From Paracoccaceae bacterium (lineage in GTDB: Bacteria; Pseudomonadota; Alphaproteobacteria; Rhodobacterales; Rhodobacteraceae), in the NCBI GenBank assembly GCA_902554885.1, contig CACDPV010000001.1, positions 1 through 64,000 of the forward strand: DNA of 64,000 nt. Reading direction: 5' to 3'. Under the pieces are notes generated by a model, which worked only from the letters and a program-made list of their open reading frames with translations, was not told the DNA's origin and did not search any database. Shown piece by piece: positions 24,242 through 33,250 of this stretch (position 1 is the stretch's first letter; each line of letters opens with the position of its first letter). Both the position numbers and the translations under genes were made by a program.

Positions 24242-24313
24242 TACTTAAACTCTAATATCTAAAAACGTTTTCATATTTTTTGATCATTTGAAAATATCAA
24301 ATTATCGTATTAA

Positions 24314-25912
24314 TTACTTAGTTATTTCAAATGCCAAAGGCTTAACCTGTTTGAACATACCAGTGTCCTTTAATTGGTTTACTGCATCTGCAGTTATTGG
24401 TCCATCAAGATAAAGTAAAGCTATGGCTTCACCACCAATTTCTGCTCTTCCTAATGTAAAATTTGCAATATTCGTATCGTTTGAGCCGAGAATTTGCCCT
24501 AGTTGGCCTATTATTCCGGGAACATCTTCGTTGGTGGTATATAGCATATGTTTTCCAACTTCTGCATCTAAGTTTATACCTTTTATTTGTATAAATCTTG
24601 GTTTTCCGTCACTAAATACTGTGCCTCCAATCGACCGTTCTTTAGTTTTGGTCGCAGCTGTTACTTTTATATATCCATCAAAAGCTCCAGATTTGTCTTG
24701 GTTTGTTGTAGAAATTTGGATGCCTCGCTCTTTTGCAATCACTGGAGCCGAAACCATGTTTACATCTGGATTTACCTTTTTCATGATTCCAGCGATGACT
24801 GAACAGTTTAGGGCCGCTAAATTCATTTTTGATACCGTGCCGTCGTATAAAATATTTATGGCTTCAAGAGGTTCGTCGGTCATCTGTCCAATAAAACTTC
24901 CTAGGTGCCCGGCTAAGTTAACCCAGGGGCGCATTATTTTGGCCTCTTCCGCAGTCATTGAAGGCATATTTAAGGCGTTTTCTACGGCACCATCATTTAG
25001 GTAGTTAGCCATTTGCTCAGCTACCTGAATTGCAACATTTTCTTGTGCTTCGCTCGTCGCGGCACCAAGATGAGGGGTGCAAACAACATTTGGAATTTGG
25101 AATAATGGGTTTTCTTTAGCTGGCTCATCTGAGAATACATCGAAAGCGGCTCCGGCTATGTGTCCCGATTGTATCAGATCAGCTAGAGCATTCTCATCAA
25201 CTAAACCACCTCTTGCACAATTAATTATTCTAACGCCTTTTTTAGTTTTCATCAAATTCTCACGACTTAAAATATTTTTTGTGGCGTCAGTAAAAGGAAC
25301 GTGGAGAGTTATGAAATCTGACTTTTCTAACAGTTCATTAAGTTCAACCTTATCTATACCCATACTCTCTGCTTTTTCTTCGCTAAGGAAGGGATCATAT
25401 GCTAGTACTTTCATTTGCAGGGCACGAGCTCTCTCACAAACAATTCCGCCAATATTACCGGCTCCAATTACACCAAGCGTTTTTCTGGTCAGCTCTACAC
25501 CCATAAACTTTGACTTTTCCCACTTTCCCTGATGTGTCGACATTGATGCCTCAGGTATTTGCCGTGCTACTGCAAACATCATAGCGATTGCATGCTCGGC
25601 AGTAGTTATCATGTTGCCAAAGGGTGTATTCATCACAATAATACCCTTTTTGGATGCTTCCTCCTTATCGATATTGTCTGTTCCAATGCCAGCTCGTCCG
25701 ATTACTTTTAGTTTGTTTGCATTTCTAAGAATTGTAGGTGTGACCCTAGTTGCTGACCTTATGGCCAAGCCATCATAGTTACCTATTATTTTAGCAAGTT
25801 TTTCTTTGTCTTTGCCAACTTCAGGCATGAAATCAACTTCAATACCTTTGTTCTGAAATATTTTTATAGCAGTCTCAGATAACTTATCCGAAACGAGTAC
25901 CTTGGGTACCAT
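24314..25912 (-). CDS. serA: D-3-phosphoglycerate dehydrogenase
   Basis: A 532-residue long-form PGDH for the first committed step of serine synthesis. The substrate domain starts 'PKVLVSDKLSETAI', the NAD-binding loop is 'TLGVIGAGNIGG', catalytic blocks are 'INCARGGLVDENAL' and 'CTPHLGAATSEAQENVA', and the C-terminal ACT domain includes 'HMLYTTNEDVPGIIGQLG'. Between them is the intervening domain of the long type. A strong ribosome site (AAGGAG) lies 6 bases before the ATG. It follows serC by 62 bases on the same strand, so the pair is an operon under the leader upstream of serC. Confidence 0.97.
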   Translation of the reverse strand: MVPKVLVSDKLSETAIKIFQNKGIEVDFMPEVGKDKEKLAKIIGNYDGLAIRSATRVTPTILRNANKLKVIGRAGIGTDNIDKEEASKKGIIVMNTPFGNMITTAEHAIAMMFAVARQIPEASMSTHQGKWEKSKFMGVELTRKTLGVIGAGNIGGIVCERARALQMKVLAYDPFLSEEKAESMGIDKVELNELLEKSDFITLHVPFTDATKNILSRENLMKTKKGVRIINCARGGLVDENALADLIQSGHIAGAAFDVFSDEPAKENPLFQIPNVVCTPHLGAATSEAQENVAIQVAEQMANYLNDGAVENALNMPSMTAEEAKIMRPWVNLAGHLGSFIGQMTDEPLEAINILYDGTVSKMNLAALNCSVIAGIMKKVNPDVNMVSAPVIAKERGIQISTTNQDKSGAFDGYIKVTAATKTKERSIGGTVFSDGKPRFIQIKGINLDAEVGKHMLYTTNEDVPGIIGQLGQILGSNDTNIANFTLGRAEIGGEAIALLYLDGPITADAVNQLKDTGMFKQVKPLAFEITK

Positions 25913-25974
25913 GTTGAACTCCTTAATTAATAAAATAAAAAATACGTTTAAAGGCCAATTACAGGGCGGGTGTC

Positions 25975-27120
25975 CTAAACATGCCTCGTTAATTCCTCAT
26001 GATACGCCCATTCAAGCCATGGTAGCATCAGTTCCAAATCAATTTTATTGACGGTTCCACCACACCATATTCGTAGCCCAGGTGGTGCATCCCTGTAAGC
26101 GGCAATATCAAAAGCGACCTTTTCATTTTCTAAGCGCTTAGAAATATCTTTTGAAAATGCGACTCCATCACTAATATTTGGATCTGTAAATTGTAGACAA
26201 ACGGATGTTACTGAACGGGTACTGGGGTCAACAGCAAGATTATCTATCCAATCTCGTTGATCGCAGAAAGACCAAACTGTTTTTGCGTTAGCTTCTGCTC
26301 GGGCAATCAGTTTGTCTAAGCCGCCTATCTCTCTAGCCCATTTCAAGGCATATAAGAAATCTTCAACTGCCAACATTGACGGTGTATTAATTGTAGCACC
26401 CTCGAAAATACCTTGGATTAATTTATTGTTTTTGGTCATTCTGAATATTTTTGGCACTGGCCAATTAACTTTATGATTTTCTAAGCGCTCAATCGCTTTT
26501 GGAGATAAGATTATGACACCATGCGCTGCCTCTCCACCCATCACTTTCTGCCAGCTAAATGTTGTTACATCTAACTTTTCGAATGGTAATCTGACGGCAA
26601 AGGCGGCTGATGTTGCATCACATATTGTCAGACCTTTCCGTTCAACTGGTATATCCTCTCCGCTCTGCATACAAACACCAGAAGTTGTGCCATTCCATGT
26701 AAACACCACGTCGTTGTCATAATCGATTGAAGACATGTCAACGATGTGACCATAGTCAGCGGTTATAATCTCAGGTTTAATCTTTAACTCATTTACAACA
26801 TCATTAATCCAGTCTTTTCCAAAGCTTTCCCAAGCTACCATTGTAGTTCTTCGGGCACCTAGCAAAGACCACATCGCCATTTCCACGGCTCCAGTATCTG
26901 ACGCTGGGACAATCCCCACTTTATAATCGGTGGGAATTTCTAAGATGTCTTTTATATTGTCTATTACTTCTTTAAGTTTGCGTTTTCCCACATTAGCACG
27001 ATGTGATCTGCCTATTGCAGCTGTGCCTAGGTTATCGGTGGAAAATGTGGGATATTTGGCGCATGGCCCAGAAGAAAAATACGCGTTATCCGGCCGCGCA
27101 ACCGGTTTTTGTTTATCCAT
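25975..27120 (-). CDS. serC: Phosphoserine aminotransferase
   Basis: A 381-residue PLP enzyme that converts 3-phosphohydroxypyruvate to phosphoserine. The PLP lysine is Lys192 in 'TTFSWQKVMGGEAAHG'; other landmarks are 'GPCAKYP', 'ASDTGAVEMAMWSLLGAR' and 'WNGTTSGVCMQSG'. The sequence belongs to the alphaproteobacterial/archaeal type that differs from E. coli SerC. An AAGGG ribosome site is 8 bases before the ATG. It is the first gene of the serC-serA operon and is preceded by a structured leader that may be the known serC RNA motif. Confidence 0.96.
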   Translation of the reverse strand: MDKQKPVARPDNAYFSSGPCAKYPTFSTDNLGTAAIGRSHRANVGKRKLKEVIDNIKDILEIPTDYKVGIVPASDTGAVEMAMWSLLGARRTTMVAWESFGKDWINDVVNELKIKPEIITADYGHIVDMSSIDYDNDVVFTWNGTTSGVCMQSGEDIPVERKGLTICDATSAAFAVRLPFEKLDVTTFSWQKVMGGEAAHGVIILSPKAIERLENHKVNWPVPKIFRMTKNNKLIQGIFEGATINTPSMLAVEDFLYALKWAREIGGLDKLIARAEANAKTVWSFCDQRDWIDNLAVDPSTRSVTSVCLQFTDPNISDGVAFSKDISKRLENEKVAFDIAAYRDAPPGLRIWCGGTVNKIDLELMLPWLEWAYHEELTRHV

Positions 27121-27177
27121 TTATTTTACCCTTACAGATACATGCCCCTCGTTGGGGAGGGGTGTCCCACCAAAATC
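27121..27177 (-). ncRNA. Candidate serC leader RNA motif (cis-regulatory)
   Basis: The 57 bases upstream of serC on the minus strand are GC-rich and can fold: GGTG-GGA-CACC (27161-27171) and CCCCT-N8-AGGGG (27145-27162). The two stems share the CC bases, so they may be alternatives. The second stem lies close to the AAGGG ribosome site (27129-27133). A serC motif described by comparative genomics in alphaproteobacteria occurs exactly here, ahead of serC-serA. The assignment rests on position and shape; the ligand or regulator, if any, is not known to me. Confidence 0.6.
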
Positions 27178-27204
27178 GTTATAGATTTTGAAAGACTTTC
27201 ACAA
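27178..27204 (-). promoter_or_regulatory. Possible promoter of serC-serA
   Basis: On the minus strand TATAAC (27178-27183) lies just ahead of the folded leader, so transcription would begin at or near its first base. A TTGTGA -35-like box (27199-27204) has a short 15-base spacer, so this part is weak. Confidence 0.35.
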
Positions 27205-27263
27205 GTCAGAATTAAAGGTTATGTCATGTTAACATTCGGATAAAATGTAAGTGAAAATATCAA

Positions 27264-28154
27264 ATGTATAATGTTATGCTTCTATGCTCTTATAGAAAAG
27301 GGGTTCTCACTCAGCACTTGGTTAACTCAGTTTATTCGTCCATGGATGGCCAGGATCTTAAATGGCTCGGCAATCATGAAGCGATATGTTTCAACATAGA
27401 GAAAAAGAGCAACGCGCATCGAAAAATATGGTCGCATTTGCAGCTCTTGAAAATAGATATGGTGGTCCAGAAGAAAGAAACTCATTTCAAGTCGTTACTT
27501 TTAGCTGACATGGATAGCACTATGATAGAGCAAGAATGTATTGATGAACTTGCAGATATGTATGGAGTTGGAAGTGAAGTAAGAAAAATAACAATGCGTG
27601 CCATGAATGGAGAGTTAGGGTTCCAAGATGCTTTGAAAGAGCGAGTAGCCTTATTGGCGGAATGCCCTGATACAGTTGTCGAAGAAGTGTTGGAGCAGAG
27701 AATTACCTTACGCCCAGGTGGGAAAACTTTGGTTAATACGATGAAGGCGAACGGTGCATATACAGCCTTAGTTTCGGGTGGTTTTACCGCTTTCTCAGTT
27801 CCTGTTGGAGAAATTTTGGGTTTTGATGAGCAGCACGCAAACATACTACACAAAGAAAATGGGATATTTACAGGTCAGGTAATCGATCCAATTTTAGGAA
27901 AAAATGAAAAAGTAAACCGATTAAAGAGCTTGGTAAAAGATAGAGGTCTCTCACAAAAGGATGTATTGGCAGTTGGAGATGGGGCTAATGACTTGGGAAT
28001 GTTAGAGATAGCCGGAATGGGCGTTGCCATGCATCCTAAACCAATTGTAGCCGAAAAATGCGATATTGTTATTAACCACTGTGATTTGACTTCTTTGCTT
28101 TATCTTCAAGGTTATAGAAAAGAAGAATTTGTAGGCACTAAAACTAAAAGTTAG
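27264..28154 (+). CDS. serB: Phosphoserine phosphatase
   Basis: A 296-residue HAD-family phosphatase completing serine synthesis. The nucleophile motif is 'LLADMDSTMIEQE' with Asp82 and Asp84, motif II is in 'TALVSGGFTAFS', and motifs III/IV are in 'ILGKNEKVNRLK' and 'VGDGANDLGMLEIAGMGVA'. The N-terminal 70 or so residues form a short extra domain typical of proteobacterial SerB. It is divergent from serC with a 143-base gap, so all three serine genes cluster. The start at ATG 27264 is likely; ATG 27276 in the same frame is the alternative. Confidence 0.95.
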   Translation: MYNVMLLCSYRKGVLTQHLVNSVYSSMDGQDLKWLGNHEAICFNIEKKSNAHRKIWSHLQLLKIDMVVQKKETHFKSLLLADMDSTMIEQECIDELADMYGVGSEVRKITMRAMNGELGFQDALKERVALLAECPDTVVEEVLEQRITLRPGGKTLVNTMKANGAYTALVSGGFTAFSVPVGEILGFDEQHANILHKENGIFTGQVIDPILGKNEKVNRLKSLVKDRGLSQKDVLAVGDGANDLGMLEIAGMGVAMHPKPIVAEKCDIVINHCDLTSLLYLQGYRKEEFVGTKTKS

Positions 28155-28237
28155 TCAGATTTCGCACCTATGTGTTTGAATAAGATTTTAACGGTCTATA
28201 TCTTAGTTTGATTGAAGAAAAAGCAGGAGTAGATGTT

Positions 28238-28681
28238 GTGTCAAAATACTTTAAAGACTTAAAGCGGGTTGACCAATTAAATGAGATAGAGCACTGGGTT
28301 ACCCAAGAAAACGGGACAGAGCGACCGGGCACCGGAACATATCTGAATAATAAAGAGATGGGTATTTACGTAGATATCGTTTCGGGAGAGCCCTTGTTTT
28401 CATCTGATGATAAGTTTGAATCTGGCTGTGGTTGGCCTAGTTTCACTAAACCATTAATCTCGGCACATGTTACCGAGTTACAAGACAGTAGCCATGGAAT
28501 GTCGCGTACTGAGGTGAGATCAAAATTTGCAGATAGTCACCTCGGACATGTCTTCCCTGACGGGCCAAGGGATAGAGGCGGTTTACGTTATTGTATAAAT
28601 TCTGCTAGCCTTCGTTTTATTCCGGTCGATGAGATGGAAGCAGAGGGCTATGGTGAATACATTAGTAAAATAGGGGTATAA
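28238..28681 (+). CDS. msrB: Peptide-methionine (R)-S-oxide reductase
   Basis: A protein of about 147 residues with the MsrB fold. The catalytic Cys is in '[13 protein letters not shown]', the second Cys is in '[12 protein letters not shown]', and '[12 protein letters not shown]' is canonical. The two CxxC zinc motifs of many MsrB proteins are absent ('[12 protein letters not shown]' and '[11 protein letters not shown]' instead), placing it in the zinc-free subgroup. I chose GTG 28238, which has an AGGAG site 8 bases upstream; an upstream TTG at 28208 is less likely. It repairs oxidised methionine with thioredoxin and sits one base from msrA. Confidence 0.9.
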   Translation: MSKYFKDLKRVDQLNEIEHWVTQENGTERPGTGTYLNNKEMGIYVDIVSGEPLFSSDDKFESGCGWPSFTKPLISAHVTELQDSSHGMSRTEVRSKFADSHLGHVFPDGPRDRGGLRYCINSASLRFIPVDEMEAEGYGEYISKIGV

Positions 28682-28682
28682 T

Positions 28683-29186
28683 ATGGCTAAGGCAATTTTT
28701 GCTGGTGGATGTTTTTGGGGCATGGAAGAATTAATTCGCGTTCGCCCTGGTGTGCTGCGTACTCGCGTCGGATATACTGGTGGCCATGTAAGTAATCCTA
28801 CCTATCGAATGGTTTGTACAAAAACAACTGGGCATGCAGAAGCTATAGAAATTGAGTATGACAATGATCTTACCTCATACAGACATCTTTTAGAGTTCTT
28901 TTTTAAAATTCATGACCCGACTACCTTAGATCGTCAGGGAAATGATATTGGCGATTCCTATAGGTCAGAAATATTTACTTTGAGCACCGAACAAGAAAAT
29001 GAAGCCCAACAAATAATCTCTGAGATTAATAAAAGTGGGCGTTGGCCAGGAAAAGTAGTTACCGAGGTTTCAAAGGCTACTGAGTTTTGGGAAGCTGAGC
29101 CAGAGCATCAGAATTATCTACAAAGATATCCTAGGGGTTATACGTGCCATTTTCCAAGAGATAATTGGATATTATCGCACTCCTAG
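28683..29186 (+). CDS. msrA: Peptide-methionine (S)-S-oxide reductase
   Basis: A 167-residue MsrA with catalytic Cys10 in '[11 protein letters not shown]'. Other family blocks are '[19 protein letters not shown]', '[12 protein letters not shown]', '[18 protein letters not shown]' and 'YRSEIF'. It starts one base after the msrB stop, so both reductases are made together and cover both sulfoxide stereoisomers. There is no signal peptide, so it acts in the cytoplasm. The length matches the class without a C-terminal resolving-cysteine extension. Confidence 0.96.
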   Translation: MAKAIFAGGCFWGMEELIRVRPGVLRTRVGYTGGHVSNPTYRMVCTKTTGHAEAIEIEYDNDLTSYRHLLEFFFKIHDPTTLDRQGNDIGDSYRSEIFTLSTEQENEAQQIISEINKSGRWPGKVVTEVSKATEFWEAEPEHQNYLQRYPRGYTCHFPRDNWILSHS

Positions 29187-29241
29187 TTCACTTAAGATCT
29201 TACTCTTTTTTGAAGTCGCTCCTTTTGTAAAATTCTTGTCG

Positions 29242-29270
29242 TTGACGATGAAAAAAATAGCTCCTATTCT
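29242..29270 (+). promoter_or_regulatory. Likely sigma-70-type promoter of the aminotransferase/polyamine genes
   Basis: TTGACG (29242-29247) and TATTCT (29265-29270) are spaced by 17 bases and lie 43 bases upstream of the aminotransferase ATG. The spacing is ideal and both boxes are close to consensus. Confidence 0.5.
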
Positions 29271-29312
29271 TTTTAAGGCTCAAACAGAGCGTTTTTAGTG
29301 AGGCTCCAGTAA

Positions 29313-30710
29313 ATGAATATCAGAAACCATTTTCCTACTGAGGAATTACAAAAGCGTGATGCGGCGCATCATTTGCACCCATTTTCAGCTCAAGATGATC
29401 TGGCTAAAAAAGGGTCAAAAATAATCACCTCTGCGCAGGGTGTTTATGTTTTCGATAGTAATGGTGAACAAATTTTGGATGCTATGGCTGGTTTATGGTG
29501 TGTAAATATCGGTTATGGCCGAGAAGAATTGGCTCAGGCTGCAGAACGGCAAATGAGAGAATTGCCCTATTATAACACTTTTTTTCAGACTACGCATATT
29601 CCTGCGATTGATCTTTCAGAAAAACTTGCGCAATTAGCGCCAAGGGACCTCAATCATGTATTTTATGCTGGGTCAGGGTCTGAAGCAAACGACACTAATA
29701 TTCGCATTGTGAGGCAATACTGGGCCTCATTGGGTTATTCAGAAAAAAATATAATAATCAGTCGAAAAAATGCATATCACGGCTCTACTCTGGGTGGGGC
29801 TTCTTTAGGGGGTATGAGTGCGATGCATAAACAGGGCGGTTTGCCTATTCCTGATGTGCACCATATCAATCAACCCGATTGGTGGGCAGAAGGTGGTGAG
29901 CTTAATCCAGAGGAATTTGGGTTGGCTAGAGCGAGAGAACTTGAAGAAGCAATAATTGAACTAGGTGAAAATAGAGTAGCAGCCTTTATAGCAGAGCCTG
30001 TACAAGGTGCGGGTGGGGTTATAGTTCCGCCAGATACATACTGGCCGGAAATTCAGAGAATTTGCGATAAGTACGAGATAATTTTAATTGCTGACGAAGT
30101 TATTTGCGGTTTTGGAAGAACTGGTAATTGGTTCGGCTCACAAACGATGAATATCAGGCCAGATATTATGACAATAGCCAAAGGCCTGAGCTCTGGCTAT
30201 CAGCCGATTGGTGGTTCGATCGTTACAAAAAAAATAGCTGATGTCATCGGAAAAGATGAGTTTAACCATGGTTACACTTACTCAAGTCATCCGGTTGCGG
30301 CTGCAGTTGCCTTAGCAAATTTAAATATTATCGAATCTGAAGGAATTATTGATCGCGTTCGTAATGATACGGCGCCATACTTAGCGACAAAATGGGCAAC
30401 TTTAGCGGACCATCCAATGGTTGGTGAAGCAAAAATTGTGGGCATGATGGGATCAATAGCATTGACGCCTAATAAAACAAATCGGGCTAGATTTTTAGCA
30501 CCATCTGGTACGGTAGGCTATATTTGCCGAGAACGTTGTTTTGCAAACAATCTTATAATGCGTCATGTTGGAGATCGAATGATTATATCCCCGCCCCTGA
30601 TCATAGACAAAGAGCAGATTGATATTTTGATTGAACGGGCTTGGAAATCGTTGGACGAGGGTATGAGCAATGTCAAAGAAAAGAAACTGTGGGAAAGTGC
30701 TCCGATCTGA
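29313..30710 (+). CDS. Class III aminotransferase, probably putrescine-pyruvate type
   Basis: A 465-residue PLP-dependent omega-aminotransferase. The PLP-binding Lys290 is in 'IMTIAKGLSSGYQPIGG'; 'GSGSEANDTNIR', 'NAYHGSTLGG' and 'ADEVICGFGRTGNWFG' are the cofactor-binding blocks. The overall sequence resembles SpuC-like putrescine or beta-alanine:pyruvate aminotransferases. The gene directly precedes a polyamine-type ABC transporter, which supports putrescine as substrate, giving 4-aminobutanal and alanine. A GAGG site lies 9 bases before the ATG. Taurine- or other amine-pyruvate specificity remains possible. Confidence 0.9.
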   Translation: MNIRNHFPTEELQKRDAAHHLHPFSAQDDLAKKGSKIITSAQGVYVFDSNGEQILDAMAGLWCVNIGYGREELAQAAERQMRELPYYNTFFQTTHIPAIDLSEKLAQLAPRDLNHVFYAGSGSEANDTNIRIVRQYWASLGYSEKNIIISRKNAYHGSTLGGASLGGMSAMHKQGGLPIPDVHHINQPDWWAEGGELNPEEFGLARARELEEAIIELGENRVAAFIAEPVQGAGGVIVPPDTYWPEIQRICDKYEIILIADEVICGFGRTGNWFGSQTMNIRPDIMTIAKGLSSGYQPIGGSIVTKKIADVIGKDEFNHGYTYSSHPVAAAVALANLNIIESEGIIDRVRNDTAPYLATKWATLADHPMVGEAKIVGMMGSIALTPNKTNRARFLAPSGTVGYICRERCFANNLIMRHVGDRMIISPPLIIDKEQIDILIERAWKSLDEGMSNVKEKKLWESAPI

Positions 30711-30844
30711 TTATTTGAGTTGAAGAAATATTATCAAAAACAAATCATTAGATAAATTTCTTATATACTGTTGATCTGTCGTTAACTCTTATGTTCTAAT
30801 CGGACGATTCTATAGCAAAGATAACAAACACTAGGGTTTAGATA

Positions 30845-31945
30845 TTGGCCAAAGATTCGAATTTAGAAGCTTTTGTAAGCTTCAACCGTGTTCAAAAGAG
30901 CTACGATGGTGAAACTCTGGTAGTGAAAGATCTTAATCTTGAAATCCCGAAAGGTGAATTTTTAACTATGCTTGGCCCATCTGGTTCGGGCAAAACCACT
31001 TGTTTGATGATGCTGGCTGGTTTTGAAACAGCTACCCATGGTGATATAATGTTGAATGGAATTTCAATAAACAATATCCCTCCTCACAAGCGTGGCATTG
31101 GAATGGTATTTCAAAACTATGCTTTGTTTCCTCATATGACTGTAGCAGAAAACTTATCGTTTCCTTTAGAAGTTAGAAAGCTTGAAAAATCCTTGCGCGA
31201 AGAAAAGGTAAAAAGAGCCTTGGATATGGTGGAAATGGGAGAGTTTAAAGGACGTAGGCCTGCACAGCTCTCTGGGGGCCAACAGCAGCGAATTGCCCTT
31301 GCACGCGCGCTTGTATTTGAGCCAGAGCTGGTTTTGATGGATGAACCATTAGGTGCGCTAGATAAACAACTTCGTGAGAAAATGCAGTTTGAAATAACGG
31401 CGCTTGCACATCGTCTTGGGATTACAGTTGTATATGTTACCCATGATCAGACAGAGGCCCTGACAATGTCAGACAGGGTCGCTGTTTTTAATGATGGCCG
31501 AATTCAACAATTAGCTACGCCAGACCAATTGTATGAAGAACCAGAAAACAGTTTTGTTGCACAATTCATTGGTGAAAATAATACTCTGAACGGGGTAGTA
31601 AAGGAATTGAAAAGCGACGTTGCAGTAGTTAAACTGGATAGTGGTGATATTATTGAGTGTAAACCAGTAAATGTTTCTGAAGTCGGCGAGCGAACTCAAG
31701 TTTCTATCAGACCTGAGAGAGTAGAACTGAATAAAAATAAGCTTCCAAAAAAAGCACATACTTTGACTGCTGAAGTTTTAGAATTTATTTACATGGGTGA
31801 TACTTTTCGCACCAGACTTAAGGTAGCTGGTAACGAAGACTTTATTGTAAAAACAAGAAATTCGTCTAATCAAGTGCGTCTAAAGCCCGGAGAGAAGGTA
31901 GACATAGGTTGGTCTCCAGAGTGCTGTCGTGCTTTAGATGCGTGA
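30845..31945 (+). CDS. potA: Polyamine-type ABC transporter ATPase (PotA/PotG-like)
   Basis: A 366-residue ATP-binding subunit. Walker A is 'LGPSGSGKTT' (Lys50), the Q-loop is in 'MVFQNYALFPHMTV', the signature is 'LSGGQQQRIALARAL', Walker B is 'LVLMDEPLGALD' and the switch His is in 'VYVTHDQTEAL'. The C-terminal 110 residues form a TOBE-type regulatory domain ('TQVSIRPERVEL'). The start is TTG 30845, with AGGG upstream. It lies in the order ATPase, binding protein, permease, permease. The family imports spermidine or putrescine. Confidence 0.92.
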   Translation: MAKDSNLEAFVSFNRVQKSYDGETLVVKDLNLEIPKGEFLTMLGPSGSGKTTCLMMLAGFETATHGDIMLNGISINNIPPHKRGIGMVFQNYALFPHMTVAENLSFPLEVRKLEKSLREEKVKRALDMVEMGEFKGRRPAQLSGGQQQRIALARALVFEPELVLMDEPLGALDKQLREKMQFEITALAHRLGITVVYVTHDQTEALTMSDRVAVFNDGRIQQLATPDQLYEEPENSFVAQFIGENNTLNGVVKELKSDVAVVKLDSGDIIECKPVNVSEVGERTQVSIRPERVELNKNKLPKKAHTLTAEVLEFIYMGDTFRTRLKVAGNEDFIVKTRNSSNQVRLKPGEKVDIGWSPECCRALDA

Positions 31946-32056
31946 AAAGGAGTTGGTTTAGCTTATTCATTCTTGAATAGAGCTTTCACAGTGTTGGTTA
32001 AGTTGCCCGTGAGGCTGATACTGTTTTGCTAACAACGGGTAAAATGGGAGAAGGTA

Positions 32057-33163
32057 ATGAACTTCACTAAAACAATTATGACAACTGCTTCAGCAGCATT
32101 GATTTCTGGTGCCGCTTTTGCAGAAAGTCACATGTCTATGGAAATGACTATCGTATCTTGGGGTGGAGCATACTCCAATTCTCAATTGAGAGCATACCAT
32201 GAGCCGTATTCTGCAAAAACTGGTGTGACAATCCTCAATGATGATAGTTCCTCAACAGCTGTAGCTCAATTGAGAGCGATGAATGAAGCAAACAATATAA
32301 CATGGGATGTTGTTGACGTAGAAGCTGCCCCAGCCATGCAGCTTTGCGATGAAGGCCTAGCTATGGAAATTGATCCAGATACTATGCTTGCAGCAGCACC
32401 AGATGGAACGCCTGCATCTGAAGATTTTGGCGATATGCTCGTTTCAGAGTGTTTCATTCCACAAATCGTATACTCAACTACATTTGGGTATCGAACGGAT
32501 CTTGTAGGCGATACGCCTCCTGATAATGTCTGCGCAGTTTTTGATACCAAAACGTATCCAGGAAAACGCTCACTTTTCAGTGTTCCAATTAATCAGATGG
32601 AGTGGGCTCTACTTTGTGACGGCGTAGCTAAATCAGAGATTTATGACGTACTGGCGACCGAAGACGGTCAAGACCGCGCACTTGCGAAACTGGATACCAT
32701 TAAAGACGATGTTATCTGGGTTTCTTCCGGTTCTGATACGCCTCAGTTACTTGCTGATGGTGAAGTCATTATGGGCGCTACTTACAATGGACGTCTGTTT
32801 TCTTTAATTGAAGAGCAAAAACAGCCTGTTGCGATGATTTGGGACGGACAGGTGATGGACTTAGACGGTTGGATTATTCCAGCTGGATTGAGCCCTGAAA
32901 GACAAGCTCGTGCTCTGGACTACATTATGTTCGCAACAGACACCCAACGGCTGGCTGATCAGGCAAAATACATCAGTTATGGTCCTGCCAGAGCGTCATC
33001 AGCTCCATTGGTCGGTAAACACGCTGATCTTGGGATAGATATGGCTCCTCATATGCCAACTGCCCCCGAAAATTTATCAAGAGCATTTTTGATGAATTAT
33101 GATTTCTGGGCGGATTACAGAGACGATCTGGATGCTAAATTCCAAGCTTGGTTAGCAAAATAA
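32057..33163 (+). CDS. potD: Polyamine-type ABC transporter substrate-binding protein
   Basis: A 368-residue periplasmic binding protein with a Sec signal peptide ('MNFTKTIMTTAS', hydrophobic core, 'GAAFAES'). The mature part begins 'MTIVSWGGAYSNSQLRAYHE', typical of the PotD/PotF class. 'ITWDVVDVEAAPAMQLCDEG' and 'LDGWIIPAGLSPERQARALD' are further family blocks. It is separated from potA by 111 bases with a strong ribosome site and is followed by a stem-loop before the permeases, which should raise its expression. Polyamine binding is inferred from family and neighbours. Confidence 0.9.
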   Translation: MNFTKTIMTTASAALISGAAFAESHMSMEMTIVSWGGAYSNSQLRAYHEPYSAKTGVTILNDDSSSTAVAQLRAMNEANNITWDVVDVEAAPAMQLCDEGLAMEIDPDTMLAAAPDGTPASEDFGDMLVSECFIPQIVYSTTFGYRTDLVGDTPPDNVCAVFDTKTYPGKRSLFSVPINQMEWALLCDGVAKSEIYDVLATEDGQDRALAKLDTIKDDVIWVSSGSDTPQLLADGEVIMGATYNGRLFSLIEEQKQPVAMIWDGQVMDLDGWIIPAGLSPERQARALDYIMFATDTQRLADQAKYISYGPARASSAPLVGKHADLGIDMAPHMPTAPENLSRAFLMNYDFWADYRDDLDAKFQAWLAK

Positions 33164-33178
33164 TTAATTGTTAATAAT

Positions 33179-33201
33179 AGAAGGGCCTGTAGAGCCCTTC
33201 T
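33179..33201 (+). terminator. Stem-loop between the polyamine binding protein and permease genes
   Basis: A perfect 8-bp hairpin (AGAAGGGC / GCCCTTCT) with a 7-base loop starts 16 bases after the binding-protein stop. Only a few T follow, so it is probably a leaky terminator or a 3' mRNA stabiliser that favours the binding-protein mRNA over permease mRNA. Confidence 0.6.
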
Positions 33202-33250
33202 TATCACACATAATTTAAGCAAAATTTATTTTTGCGAATAGGGCCTGTTG

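Noticed and set aside
24423-25004. 193-codon open frame on the plus strand inside serA
   Set aside because: It is antisense to the conserved C-terminal half of serA, with no motif and no ribosome site.
30761-30800. Promoter TTGATC-N18-TCTAAT before the polyamine ATPase gene
   Set aside because: The spacing and boxes are weak and the gene may be read from the aminotransferase promoter, so it was not listed.
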